Of a DNA stretch of 64,000 bases, positions 1-11,611 are shown piece by piece. How positions within the stretch are numbered: the first letter of the stretch is position 1; each line of letters opens with the position of its first letter. The stretch comes from Pleodorina starrii (lineage: Eukaryota > Chlorophyta > Chlorophyceae > Chlamydomonadales > Volvocaceae), in assembly GCA_030267565.1 (NCBI GenBank), contig BRXU01000013.1:1652001-1716000 (forward strand), given 5' to 3'. The notes under the pieces are model-generated. The model had not been told where the DNA came from, made no database searches, and was given only the letters and a program-made list of their open reading frames with translations. The position numbers were made by a program, and so were the translations under genes.

Positions 1-415
1 GTAACGAATGGTAATGAATGGTAGTTTGGGCTGGGGATGGGGATATACCGGTAGGCCGCGCCCTTGGCTGGATACGAGCCGGTGATTCAAACCTAATGAA
101 ATCCCCTCCTTGCCCTGTGATGTCTGCAACTCTGCATAGGCGGCACCGTACCCGCATGTGGAGGCTGACACGGGGCCTTGTGCTGGCCTGGGTGAGAGTA
201 GCAACAGCGGCAGCCGCAGCAGCCGCGAGGTCAGATTCATAACAGACCCGCGGCCCGACTTCCGACGGGGAGTCCACAACTCGCTGCGAAGGTGGGTGGG
301 TGAGGCGCAGGCGCGGACTCAGACCTCAGAGCTCAGACCTCAGAGCACTCATGCGTCACGTTTCCGTCTCGTGTCTCCAAACCCCCGGACTAATTTTGGG
401 GCTGTCTTTCTGCCC

Positions 416-439
416 CCAACCCAACCCAACCCAACCCGA
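416..439 (+). repeat. (AACCC)n short tandem repeat
   Basis: About four copies of a CCAAC pentamer in the non-coding stretch before the first recognised channel exon. Confidence 0.8.
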
Positions 440-499
440 CGAACAGCTTTTCGGACTGTCTTCCTCGGACCTCCCGACCCCCCTCCCCCCCTCGCGCAG

Positions 500-3037
500 G
501 CTGGGGCGGCAGTCGGACCAGGCCCGTCAGGAGGACTATGTGCAGCAAGTGCTGTCGGAGATGCCGCACCTGAGCCCCTCCCTGGCGCCCGGGCACATCC
601 TCATGCAGACCTTCTTGGACGCCCTCACCTGCCAGGCAGGTCCTGATGTGTGTATGTGTGTGTTGGGGGGGGGTGCCAGCATGATAGCGCGGGTCCAGGC
701 TCATGTGCACCCGGTCGGCAGGGAGGGATGCAAATACCGTAACGCACACGTAGATGCAGTGGGGAGGGACGCGCGGTTGGCCTGCGGGCGCCGGGCCTGG
801 GCGCCGTCCGGGTTGTGACGGTTGGAAGAGAAAAAGGGTGTTTTTAGGGGGGGCGCTGTTGCGGCTGTTGCGGCTTCCGCTCTGCGCTGCTGCACCCACC
901 ATCGCACCGGAAGACCGGATACGTCGCTCCCACGACACGTAAGCGTGCAGGCACTGCCTTGGCCGCTGCCCCGCACCCCCTTGTTCTCAATGCCGCTGCC
1001 CCAGACCCAGTCCCGCCTATCCTCCACCCTTCTCTCTTCCCTTTCCCCTGTTAACCGCTCCGCGCCCCTCAGAGCATCTTCAACCCCATGATGCTCCAGA
1101 TCCTTCTCAAGATGCTCAATTGCTGGGAGCTGACGTCGAGCGACCCGTGGGCCCGGCTGCAACGCCACCATGCGCACGCACACGCACACTTGCATCAGCA
1201 GGAACGGCAGCGGCGCCGCAGCCAGCCAAGACAGCAGCGCCAGGGGCTACCGCCCAGGCGCAGCCCTTGCAACGACCGGCCGCCACCTCCGGCCTTCGCC
1301 ACAGCCGCGGCTGCCGGGCCCGGTGAGCCACCGCAGCCGCAGCCAGCGGCGGCAGCAGGATCCTGGCCCGGACGAGCGCCCAACTCGCCGGCGTCGCTCT
1401 CCCATTCAGGTATGATTACGGAGGCAGCGCCGCTCAAGGTGTCACAGAGTGGCCGTATGGGTACGCCAGCCATAGCGCCCCAGCCGGCGGCGGCTGCCGC
1501 GGCCCCAGTCTCGACCGCGCCGTTCGTCAACCCGCAGCCCGCGCCTGCCTGGCTGCACGCAGCCAGCGAGCCGCTGTGGGCGTCGCCTCCGCCGCCGCCG
1601 TCGCCACCATCGCCGTCTGGCGGGCAGGGAACCGCAGGGGCTGACGACGCCGTGTCGCGGCCGGGGCGCTTGACCGGCGTCGGTCGATCCGGCGACGGCG
1701 GGCGGGCGGAGCCGCCCCTACGAACGGCTTTTGAGTCCCTACCGCCCGAGCGGGAGGCGCCGGAGGGCGGCGCGAGCGGCTCCGCGGGGCCGTGTGGGAG
1801 GCCTGTGGAGGAGAGCACGGAGCGGCCGGAAGTGCTGCTGGCGCCGCCGCCGCCGCTACCGCCGCCCGCGGCGGCGCCGCTGCCTGGTCCGGGCGCCGCT
1901 GCGCCTGGACCAGGCTCGGGGCTGCCGCCGCCGGACCTTCCGGAGGCAGCCGGCGAGGTGCCGCTTGCATCTCCAAATGGGACCCATGGGTCGGTCGGGC
2001 AGCCGGGTGTCCTCTCGCCTCGCCAGTCGGCGCCGACGCGATTCCAGCGGGAGGCGGTTGTCGGTTCTTCGCGGCCGCTGGATCCGCCCCTGGTGGCGGA
2101 TGGGAACGGGGAGACGGCCAATCCCCTGAACGGCGGTTGCGGCGGTGCTGGCGGCCGCGACGGCGTCAGGGGCAGCGACGACGCCGCGGAGATGCTCGAC
2201 TGGAACGCATCGGTGACGTCGCCGCCGCGGCCGCCGCCGCCACCTGCGCCGGCTTCCCGCGGGTATGGCACGGCTTCCGCCGCCGCCGCCTGCGCCGACG
2301 ACGGTGGCAGCGTCGACGTCGGCAGCGCAGGCGGCGGCGGCGCAGGCGGCGGCGGCGCAGGCGGCGGCGGCGGCAGCGGTGGCGACCCAGCTGTTGTGCG
2401 GCTGTTCTGCCTGAGCTTCGGGGGGATGTTGGAGCGGTTCACGGGCCTCACGGAGTTGCTCCGTTCCGTGCAGGACAGCCAGAGACGGCTGACTTGGAAC
2501 CCGGCGTCGCGCGACCTGCGGCACCACTTGGACCCCTCCCACTCCCAGTCCCAGTCCCAGCAGTACGGAGTGGGGGGCGCAGGGCCTGGGCCCCGGCGAT
2601 GCCCTCAAGCCGCCGCGGATGGCTTCTCGACGGCCCGGCACCCGGCCGGGATCGATCCAGCGACCTCAGCCGCGGGTATGTCCACTGTTGGGGACGATGA
2701 CGACGATGAGGCGCGGCGGCGACACGGTCTCCAGGTGACATTCGGCGTCCTCTTCGAAGTGCTCGTACTGGAGTACGACATGCTGCCGCTGGCGTTGTAC
2801 AGGCGCGGCGCCGCCGCTGGCGGCGGCGGCGGCGTCGGCGGCTCTGGGCGGCGTTGGGCCGCTGCGGCGCCCGCCGGTGGTGCTGGCGGTGCCGGCGGCC
2901 GGGCGCATGCGTCGACAGGAATGCCGTACGTGTACACGAAGCCGGACAAGCACGGTACGTGGATGCGTGAATCGGACGATGTATATGTGCTGGCGTCGCA
3001 GGCTGTCGTGGTGCGCTTCTGGGGGGAGGAGCCCTAG
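500..3037 (+). CDS. BK/Slo-like Ca2+-activated K+ channel, C-terminal part (5' end outside window)
   Basis: Two exons are supported: 500-635 and 1073-3037 (stop TAG 3035-3037). The conceptual join gives FLDALTCQSIFNPMMLQ, which lines up by eye, without gaps, with the start of the RCK2 domain of Slo1-type channels. Near the end, FGVLFEVLVLEYDMLPLALY and then YVYTKPDKHGTW followed by DDVYVLASQ resemble the Slo1 C-terminal block ([20 protein letters not shown] ... LVPTDLIFC). Between them sit roughly 450-500 residues of Ala/Gly/Pro/Ser-rich low complexity, absent from animal Slo channels. The family forms tetrameric plasma-membrane K+ channels gated by voltage and cytosolic Ca2+ through RCK domains. 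The pore and RCK1 must lie left of the window; I could not place exons before 500. Family assignment rests on short motifs recalled without alignment, so another RCK-bearing channel is possible. Confidence 0.55.
636..1072 (+). other. GC-AG intron of the Slo-like channel
   Basis: The donor reads CAG|GCAGGT and the acceptor CCCTCAG|AGC. A GT donor four bases downstream would break the reading frame, whereas the GC donor joins the two halves of the RCK2-like motif without a gap. Confidence 0.5.
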
Positions 3038-4707
3038 GTAGGCCACAGGGCTTCATCAGCTGTAGCATCATGCTTTTGTTCGTGAATTGGCTGCCGCTCG
3101 CCCCTATGGTCATTGAAGATCAAGGGCTATGTACATATCTCGGAGCGCGCGGTTCTTTCTGTTGTCGGGGTTGGTGGCACAGCGGTCCGCGGTGAGCGGG
3201 GGTGTTGTGGGTGGATGCGCCGCTGCCGCCTTTCGTTACCATGTGCCTGGTTTGCACCGCGAGGAGGGGATCAGTCGCTGACTGGGGGAGGGAAGGGCAT
3301 CGGCGGGAGCGTGGGAGGACGCGCGCGAGAAGAAGGGGCAGAAGGTAAGATATACAGTACCGGTGATCCGGTAGGTATGGAGGATGGGCGTCAGTCCGAG
3401 GCGGCCATGGACTTCGGACTCCGCGCAGCAAATATCACCGCGACTGGAGAACAGGGAGTCCGGACTTGGACTTGGACTGGCGCTTCGAGCTCGGCTGCGA
3501 TTCGGACAGCGCACGGCCAATAAGTAGGTGTACCGATAATCCGATATACTTGCGTCCGATCGTCAGTGAGCCGCCGGGGCATACAAGGGGGCGCGTATTT
3601 GTATGTGGGGCGCAATGCGCGGTGGGTTTAACGCACGGGTCATCTGCAAACCGATTCGTTGATGCGTGGCGATCCCGTCGGTCGTCAGGATGTCATTCCG
3701 GCGCGACATGGGCATTGCCGCGTTGGGTGCCTCGCGAGTGTGTGGCTGCTGGGTGCTTGGGCGCTTGGGCCGTTGGGAGGCATTGCCCGGACGACGCCAT
3801 CCACGCCGCCTTCCTTGCGCCATAGGAGAATGTGGTCGCAGGAGGCAGATTGTGTGCCGCAACAAGAATATGCCTCATAGTGCCTCATAGTGTATCTCTC
3901 CGCGCGCGGTGACCCAAATCCAAAGTTCTAAACCCCCTCTCGGAGCCCACAACGAAGCAGACCGCCAGCTTCTGGAGGTGGTCGCTCCGGCGCCCACATC
4001 GTCTGTGCAATCGCTGCAAAAAGGAGGCGGTGGTGGCGCGTACTATGTGCCGCACTATGGCGCGAACTGTGCGCCGTAACTCTGTCAGCTTTAGGGCGCA
4101 GCCGCAGCGCCAAGCAAGTACCGTGGACGCACAGGTACCGCCTGTATGTCTCTCGATGTTGAACATGTCAGCTCACGCGACTAAAACCTTAAGTCCAGCA
4201 CCCACAGGTTCGCTCTCAAAAGTCGTCGTAACCGCGGTAACAAAGCTAATAGTAACGCAGGAACAGCTCTGCGCATGATGCATGCATGGCTGCACACGCA
4301 CACATACCCAGGTCTGGACAGCACTACAGCGCTGTGCTTAACAGCTGCCATGTAAGAGTGCTGGCGGCGTCCGCTAACCGCCATCGTCCATCTTAACTCG
4401 AGTTAACTAAAGGCAAGCAATCGCAAGGAGACTTTCGTGACGCGCACAGATGACGGATCATGGAGCGGGATCCAAAAGAAACGACGGACAGCTGCTATGC
4501 CCCCTTCTTCCGTGCAGCCGCGCCCAAACACACACATTTATATACACACGCGGACGAGACACAAAGCATGAACACGTTGTTCTTCCGCTTCAACCAGGAT
4601 GTTCAATGCCCACGTCCACAAATAAGTGTACAGGCAAGTACGCCGGCCTTGTGGCACGGCTCCTACTAAGCAACTCGAAGACCTGCGTGCCGCCCCGGCC
4701 CGGGGTT
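3038..4707. other. Convergent intergenic region / 3' UTRs
   Basis: This lies between the stops of the channel gene (+) and the membrane-protein gene (-). Open frames here are short with poor codon use. I see no gene. The channel gene has a candidate TGTAA at 4351. I found no TGTAA on the minus strand for the membrane-protein gene. Confidence 0.6.
4351..4355 (+). terminator. Candidate polyadenylation signal TGTAA
   Basis: First clear TGTAA downstream of the channel stop codon, about 1.3 kb away. TGTAA is the usual poly(A) signal in Chlamydomonas relatives. The distance is long, so this is tentative. Confidence 0.3.
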
Positions 4708-7700
4708 TTACCTGGCTGACGTCGCGGACACCACCGGGGCCGGCGCGTCAGCCCCCTCCGTGCCGCTGTCGTACAGCTGCTGCGGAGCGTCGTACAGGGC
4801 GTTGCTCCACACCGTCGCCCCGCCCGCACGCATGCCACCCGCGCCGCCACCACCGCCGGCTCCCGCCCATTGCATCGAGGGCTCCGAAACCGTGCTGCCG
4901 CCGCTGGCGCCAGAGGAACGCAGCACCCGGCCGCGGCGCCACAGCGCCGGCCGACCCGGCGGCGACACCGGCGCGCGCATGGCCGCTGTGGGGCTCCGGC
5001 TGCTGTCGCTGCTGCGCGCAGCCAAGGCTGCCGCCGCCGCCGCGGGCGGTGGCGGCGTGACGGGCAGGATCCGTACAGTAGCGGGACCGGAGCCCTCGAC
5101 CGCTGCCGCAGCGGTGCGGCCCGCCGTCGGGGGCTGCCGGGAGGGCAGCGCGGCCGTGGTGGCAAGTGAGGCCGAGGCAACTGAAGCTGCGGCGGCGGCG
5201 GCGGACTCGACGGCGGCAGCGAAGGGCTCCAGGGAGGCTGCCGAGGCAGCCGGAGCCGGCCCGCTGGGAACCTCGTCTCCACCGGGCTTGGTCGCCCACG
5301 GCACGACGCCCTCGGTCGGCGCCTTCTTGCCACCGCTGCCGCTCCCAGCCGTACTTCCTCCGCTGCGCGCGCCACCGACATCACCGACAGGAGCTCCAGA
5401 TTGAGAACCCCGCGCGGCGTAGTCGCAGGTGCTCGCGTAAGACGGTTCCGCCTCCAAAGCTGCCGGCAGCTCCGCCGCCGCCGCTGCCTTCTGCGCGAAC
5501 GCGGCCGGCAGCGGCGACAGCTTGCCTGCGGCCGGTGCGCCAGGCGCGTAGCCGCCGGCGAAGCCGGCGGCGGCGGCCCTGGCGGCTGCCGCCGCCTCGG
5601 CGGCGGCTGCCGCCGCCGCCTTCGACTTCCGCGCACTTCGGACGGCGAAGAACGCCACGAGGGCGACGACCAGGGCCAGGGCCGCCACCACCGCCACGGC
5701 GGCGGTGGCGGCGGTGCTGAAGGACGTCTGGGCGCCGCCGCCAGAGCTGCGCGGCGCCAGCGCGGGGGCGTTGATTGCCATTGACGCGTCGCCTCCGGCG
5801 GCGGGTGCGGACCCCGTAGAAGCAGCAGGAGCAGGAGCCAGGAGCGAAGGGGTGGTTTCGGAGGCGGTCTGACTCTCCACGGTGGTCTGGCGGGTCGGGG
5901 GGCAGTGTAGGGACGCCTGGGGGCTTTAGGGCGTTTGTGGATGGGGGGTTGCCGCGGGCCAGGTAGGGGCCGTAGGGACGCCCGGGTCTTCTGGGGGGGT
6001 GCGTGGATGCGCACCTGGCGGCGAGCGCGAGCGCATTGCGGAGGACAGCGGCGCCTGCACATCCCTTCCGGGCCACCCCACCTCACCTGGATCTCAGCCC
6101 ACTGCCCGCTGGCTGCAGCCCCCAGTACCGGCCCGCCCTGCCCAACCTTTCGCACCTTCTGTCCAAGCCCAGTGTGCGTTTACCCACCCAGATTCACGCC
6201 GGGGCCGGCCGCTGCAACCATTACCCACGACACGCTTGTTGCCCTTTCAACCCCACCCCGCCGGCCTTCTTCTGTTACTTTACCGTTCACGGGCTCCGGC
6301 CTATACGTGGATAACCCCCCACCTGCACGCCGGGTCCGTTGGGCAGCTGCAGGTCCACCTCCAGCCGCGTCACCATCCGCATCTGCCGCTCCGAGGACAG
6401 ACAAGCCCACGGCGCCGCCAATTGGGCGCCCACCAGCGCGTCCGCCAGCGCCTGAGGGCTGGACGCGGGGGTGCCGGTGGCGCTGCCGCTGCTGCCGCTG
6501 CTGCTGCTGCTGCTGCTGCTAGCGGTGATGCTGGTTGTGACGCTGCTGAGGAGGCTGCTGGTGACGCCGGTGGCGCTGGAGAGCGGGATCTCCAGGGTCA
6601 CGTTGAACAGGACGGTAGTGTATGGGGCGCATGGCGGCAGCTGCGGACGAGGTCGGAGGCGAGGGCGGAGGTCGGGGGCGGAGGCGGCATGAGGGGGCTA
6701 GATGTGAAGGAGGGCGGGGTGGCGGTGCGCAAGGGCCCGGCTCTGGAGGCCGCTGTGCTACGGAGGCACCGGTACGGCACCGAAAGCGCGCTCCTGGCAT
6801 GGCATGGTATGGCATGGCACGGCGCACACGTCTGCAGGCGTATACAGCATGTACGGCGGGATCTGAGTGCACGGCATGGCGGTGCATAGGTTTGCTGCTG
6901 AGGCAGCAGTCAGCCGTTATACAGCCTACCTCCGAAACCGCCACTTCCTTGTACGGCGACTGCAGGCACACCACATCCGACACGAACTTTTCCGTGACAC
7001 CCTGCAGGGGCCGGGGCAGGGGCAGCAGGAACCCCGTGTTGCGGCCTGGCAAGTTGGCATCGACAGATGGGATTCATGAAGAGGTCCAAAAGAAAAATGC
7101 AGGCCTCTGGCTCCGAAACCTGCCTGCTGTCCGCGCCCTCGCCCCTCGCTCTTTAACCCCCGCGCTCTCCATCCCCCTCGCTCTTCACCCCCCTCGCTCA
7201 ACAGCTCCGGCCCTCAAAACCCGCCGAAACGCCGAGACGCCTTCGCCCGCGTCCCCGCCGCCGCGCGGCCCAACGGCCGAAGCCACGTAATCCGACCCTG
7301 GCCTAGCTCCTCGCCGCCGCCACCCCGCACCGCGCCCCACCACTAACCTGTGCAGCCAGCGCCGAAACCACCGCAGCCACCACCGCGCTTATGGACTGTC
7401 GGCCGCACGTCTCCAGGTACAGCCCCGCCGGCAGCAGCGGCGCCTCGCTGCTGCTGCCAGCGGCCGACAGGTCGCCAGGCTGTTGCATGTCCTTCCTCAA
7501 TGCGCCGATGAGGAAAGACAGCGTCTCGGAGGAGGGCGTGACGGAGACCACGGGGTACTGGGTGGCCAGGGACTGCAACCAGGCAGCGGCTTCGGAGCTG
7601 CGGGGGCGGGGGCGGGGCAGCGGGGATGGGCGTTCAAGAGCGTCTACGGTACGGGCGTTGTGGAGCTTTGCGGGGCATTCACCCAGGATGCTCGTCCAGG

Positions 7701-10156
7701 GCGCCTCCAGAGGACCAGGGAGGGAGGGAGGCTTCTGCTTTTCGCAGGTGGGTGGAAGGTGCGTTGCGAGGTTTACGGGGAGGCGCACGGGGGTGGAAGA
7801 ACAAGGGGGTGCGGGGCGGTGCAGCAGAGCAGAGAGCACGCGGTAAGCGCATGAGCACGGACAAATGCATGGTACAGAAAGGTATGGTGCAGAGAGCGAG
7901 TGACGCAAAGCGTCGCACAGCGAAACGTGGACCAGCCCAAAAAGGAGCTTTCCCGGCGCATGACCGCGTCCGTACTCACTCGCGGGGGTCCACGGACGCT
8001 GTGTACGACGTAGTCCCCGCGACTCCCTTGCTGAAGAGCTGCTGACGCGCAGCCTGCCCCGCCGCGGTGACGGGGGTGGCGGCGGTGGTGGCGCTGCTTG
8101 GGGTCGAGGCCACGGCCTTGCGGGCCTGTCGAGGGGTTATCCACGTACAGGCCGGAGGCCGTAAACGGTAAAGTAGCCGAGATACGGCGCTTGGAAACGC
8201 ACTATCGTACAGGGAACGCTACCCGCGGTGCGCGTTATGCGATGCAAGGCGGCGGTGGTGCGGAGGCCGAGAGGTGCGGTGTCGCGGCGCGACTGTCAGC
8301 GCTCCAACTCGCAACGGCCGAGGGTAAAATTGTGGAAAGGAAAGGCGGCCCCACCTGGCACCTGCTGCCACCAAACTCCACCAACACGCGCTGCTTGGAT
8401 CCGCCACGGAGAACTTTATCCTCTGTGAGCTCTCGAGTAATCGATGCCACTAACAGTTTGCCCCCATCGCGGTTTGGCCAAAGTCATCCCTCCCCAGATG
8501 GCACCAGACCCGTCCCGATGCTCCCGCCCCAAGTTCTTCGGCAACCCCAATCGATGCCCCCATAAACTCGCCCTGAGAGAACATACGCCCTCACACCCGT
8601 CGCTTCCCTTACACCCGCCGTACTGTACGGCACCGTACCTTTGGCGAGCGCATCGACAGGTGGGCCTCGGCCTGCAGCACGGGCCCCGCCTCCACACACA
8701 CGGCGCCGGCGTCACCGCCACCGCCGTCAATCACCTCGAATCGCTGTACGGCGAAACGTAGATCCAGATCCAGATCCAGGACCTGACACCTGCTGGAGAT
8801 CCCGCGCAGCCGCAGGCCGGTGCTGTAGCAGCTGTAGCGCTCCACATCGCCAGCCATTGCCGCTTCCGCCGGCCTGGCGAAGCTCTGAGTAGAGCCCAGG
8901 TAGCGGATGTCACCCTCCAAAATGACCATCGAAGACGTTGCGTAGTCATCGCTGCCACTGGTGCTGGTGCTGCTCTGGTTGAGTGCCGTGCTGGTGCTCT
9001 CGGACGGCAGCAACACCCAGCCGCAGCGGGCGGTGAGGGTGATCATCAGCTTGCCGCCGCGTGTGCGGAAGGCCGTCAGAGTGGCCACCGGCGAGCTGCC
9101 GCTGCCGCTGCCGCCGGCGAGGGTGACGTCGACGGTGGCTCCGATGCCGCACAGCTGTGTGCGGGGCGTGAGGGGGCGGGCCGGGTCGACACGCAGGTTA
9201 GGTGTTACGGCGGCCGTGTTGAAGCGCCGCCGCTTGGTTCGGGATCACAGCGGCTCTCAGACGTAAGACTACCGGTATCCGCGTCGCGCACCACAGCGAC
9301 GAACGACCCGGACCCCGGACGGCGGCCGCCCCTAGGAACAGGTGCGCATTGCGGCACCTCCTTGGCAGTGCCTTACCGAGTCGGAGGGGAACGCGCCCCC
9401 AAGGAAGTTGGGCAGCTGGCACAGGCTGGGCTCCGCGCCGTAGCGGTCCGCGACCTGCGAGCACGGGCGTGCAGGCGCGCGGCGGCAGGCGGCGCCGAGT
9501 GACGCGCGAGGCGCAAATGGCTGCGGAAGCACGAGCCTCGGAAGCAATGGAGGCAGAGGGGGAGAGCGAGTAGAGGCGGGGCTCGGTGATTGCAGGAGAG
9601 GCTGGCTGTCGGGAGCCGGCAGGATAGGGCCATGGCATGCAGTCGGTGCCGGGTGAGGAGCTGGCGTGTTGGCGCTCGGCCCCATCGCGTGGTTGGTTTG
9701 GCAGAGCAGGGCGCGTCGACGGCCGAGGGGCAAGCTTTTGGATACGTAGCCTGCGGCGCGGCAGACGGCTGGCTGGCCTGCGTCAGCGTTTGGTATGAAC
9801 ACGAACAACCCAGGGCGCCTGAGCTAGCTCGGTGTCTTCTTGATGTGCCTTACCTGGCAGGGATTGGTATCTCGATAGATGCATGCGTTACACTCTCCAG
9901 ACAGCGAGCACATTCCCGTCGCCGCGCCCAGGAGGTCCAGGTCGAAAGCATCCTCTCGGTCACGGTAGTCGACGCGCAATGGTACGCCGGCCGCGCTGGC
10001 TGCCAGAGCCAGGTCAATATCCCCGGAATCACCGACGACAGTGTAAGGCTGGATCAAGGTGCCGCTATCGGCGCTGCATTGAACTGGGGCAGCTGCCAGG
10101 GCCAGCGCCAGAGCGCACACTAAGGCAAGGCCTGCGCTTTGCCCTGCTCTAAACAT
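4708..10156 (-). CDS. Predicted secreted/type I single-pass membrane protein, function unknown
   Basis: Eight exons (genomic, 5' to 3' of gene): 10156-9854, 9454-9377, 9232-8639, 8125-7980, 7597-about 7348, 7045-6930, 6640-6323, 5886-4708. The ATG at 10156 opens a signal peptide (MFRAGQSAGLALVCALALAL, then an AAAPVQC cleavage region); an in-frame ATG at 10192 would add 12 residues. The roughly 600-residue ectodomain has scattered Cys, including MCSLSGECNACIYRDTNPC, and a Ser run. The last exon encodes a strong transmembrane helix (AVAVVAALALVVALVAFFAV) followed by RSARKSK and a long Ala/Gly/Pro-rich tail of about 320 residues, presumably cytoplasmic. The exon 5/6 junction is unsettled: the strong donor CAG|GTTAGT at 7348 breaks phase, and a donor a few bases later restores it. 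The acceptor at 9232 is also weak. I do not recognise the family; a cell-surface or cell-wall role is inference from topology only. Confidence 0.6.
6276..6318 (-). repeat. Inverted copy of a ~43-bp intronic repeat
   Basis: On the minus strand this reads GGGGTTATCCACGTATAGGC and continues to GGTAAAGTAAC. It is about 88% identical to 8134-8176 read on the plus strand. It lies in the last intron of the membrane-protein gene, five bases from the splice donor. Confidence 0.75.
8134..8176 (+). repeat. Second copy of the ~43-bp intronic repeat, opposite orientation
   Basis: Starts GGGGTTATCCACGTACAGGC and ends near GGTAAAGTAGC. It is the inverted partner of 6276-6318 and lies in a different intron of the same gene. 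Confidence 0.75.
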
Positions 10157-11611
10157 TCTAACATGAAAATTTGACGATGCCTCTCGTAACATTCAAGTGC
10201 GCATTCGACTACGCCTCATAGTTAATGGATGGCAGACCAGTTTCTGGGTAGAGAGGTGTCGCAAATCAGCCGTATAAACAACATCTACATGTGGTTCCAC
10301 CGCTGTAATGGGGACGGTGCCAGACAAGCTTCAGGTAGAGGGCGCCCACACGGCACCGTCACCCCACCCGCTTGTGAGCTGCCAATTTACCACAACCAGA
10401 CCACAGGCAACACATTTTATAACTCAGAACTATTTTATGCAAGACTGTGATGTGTGTGTGCGTGTACTCTCAGACTGTCCGGATTGCCGAAGGTTCCAGG
10501 TTTCAGCCTCTGCTACAATCAGGTAATTCTCTGCACAATCAAAAAGATATAATATTATAGCATCCACATAAATTGAAAAAGACCAGTTTCTATCGCAGTT
10601 CTGTAACTCGCCCGCCGAGCGTGTTCGACATGAATTTCTCAGGCGCCAGCGCGGCACAGCATAACCAAATTTTATTATGAAGTAAAAAGATTTCATAACT
10701 CTGATGTTTGCCAGGGCCTTTGACGCTTTAAGGCCTTGGGCTCCTACGGGCTCTGGCGGGCGCATCCAGCTGGAAACCAGAGCTGGAAACTACGGTGCCG
10801 TCAACGGAATTAATCCCGTGTCCCGCATCTCAACGAACGGGAAAGTTGTGTTCAACCAAACACGCTCTTTTCATGCTATTGCTACTGAGGCTTGCTTTGA
10901 CTAGACCTGGCAAAGGGAGGGCCGCCGACAAATGTGAAGCGGCATCCCGCGCTCAAGAGGGCGCACCGCCCTTTCAGTTGTCCTTTTTCATGGTTAATGC
11001 AAGTGTGAGAACCGCTAGTACAGCACGGAGCAGATGCAGTGGCCTTCTATACAATGTTGTAAGCAACGCTCTGGTTACTAGGCAGGCTCAGCCAGGCACC
11101 AGGGCAGGGCCCTGGAAACCACCACGATCGCAACTGATCGCAACCACCAGCGATATTAGACGGCCAACCGCCAACGGCCAAGGGCCTTGTGGGTTGTGGG
11201 TTGTGGCTGGCTTAAAGCCCGCTTGGCCCTGGTGAAAATGTTGTCACCACCAGAACTGTAAAACCTTCCTAATTTTATTGAGGCTGGACAGCTTAGACAT
11301 ACTGAGGAAGGCGAGAAGGGTCTGCGCGAAAATGTCATGCGTGCTGAAGCATCGGAAGCCCATTGCAAGCACGTACATGACACGTTCGTGCTGAAGAAAC
11401 GTGCTAAAGAAACGGGATGTTTTTGCTGCCCGGCTCGCTGACGTGTTTCCTCGTGTTTCCACTTGATTTGGGTATGGAAGCATAGGACCATAGGTGAGGC
11501 AACCCTTATCATCCTGAGGCTCCGGACTGGGCAGGGCTGGGACTGGGACTATCTGGTTTCGGCGCTGTTTGACATACAGGTAGGGAAAATCCACATCGGT
11601 GCTGCCCCCTA
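10157..11611. other. Upstream region of the membrane-protein gene, no gene seen
   Basis: This stretch is less GC-rich than the coding parts. It should hold the promoter and 5' UTR of the minus-strand gene. Short open frames have unbiased codons and no recognisable motif. Confidence 0.5.

Noticed and set aside
1195..2451. 418-codon open frame antisense to the channel exon
   Set aside because: It is a mirror of GC-rich low-complexity coding sequence; the sense strand carries the conserved motifs.
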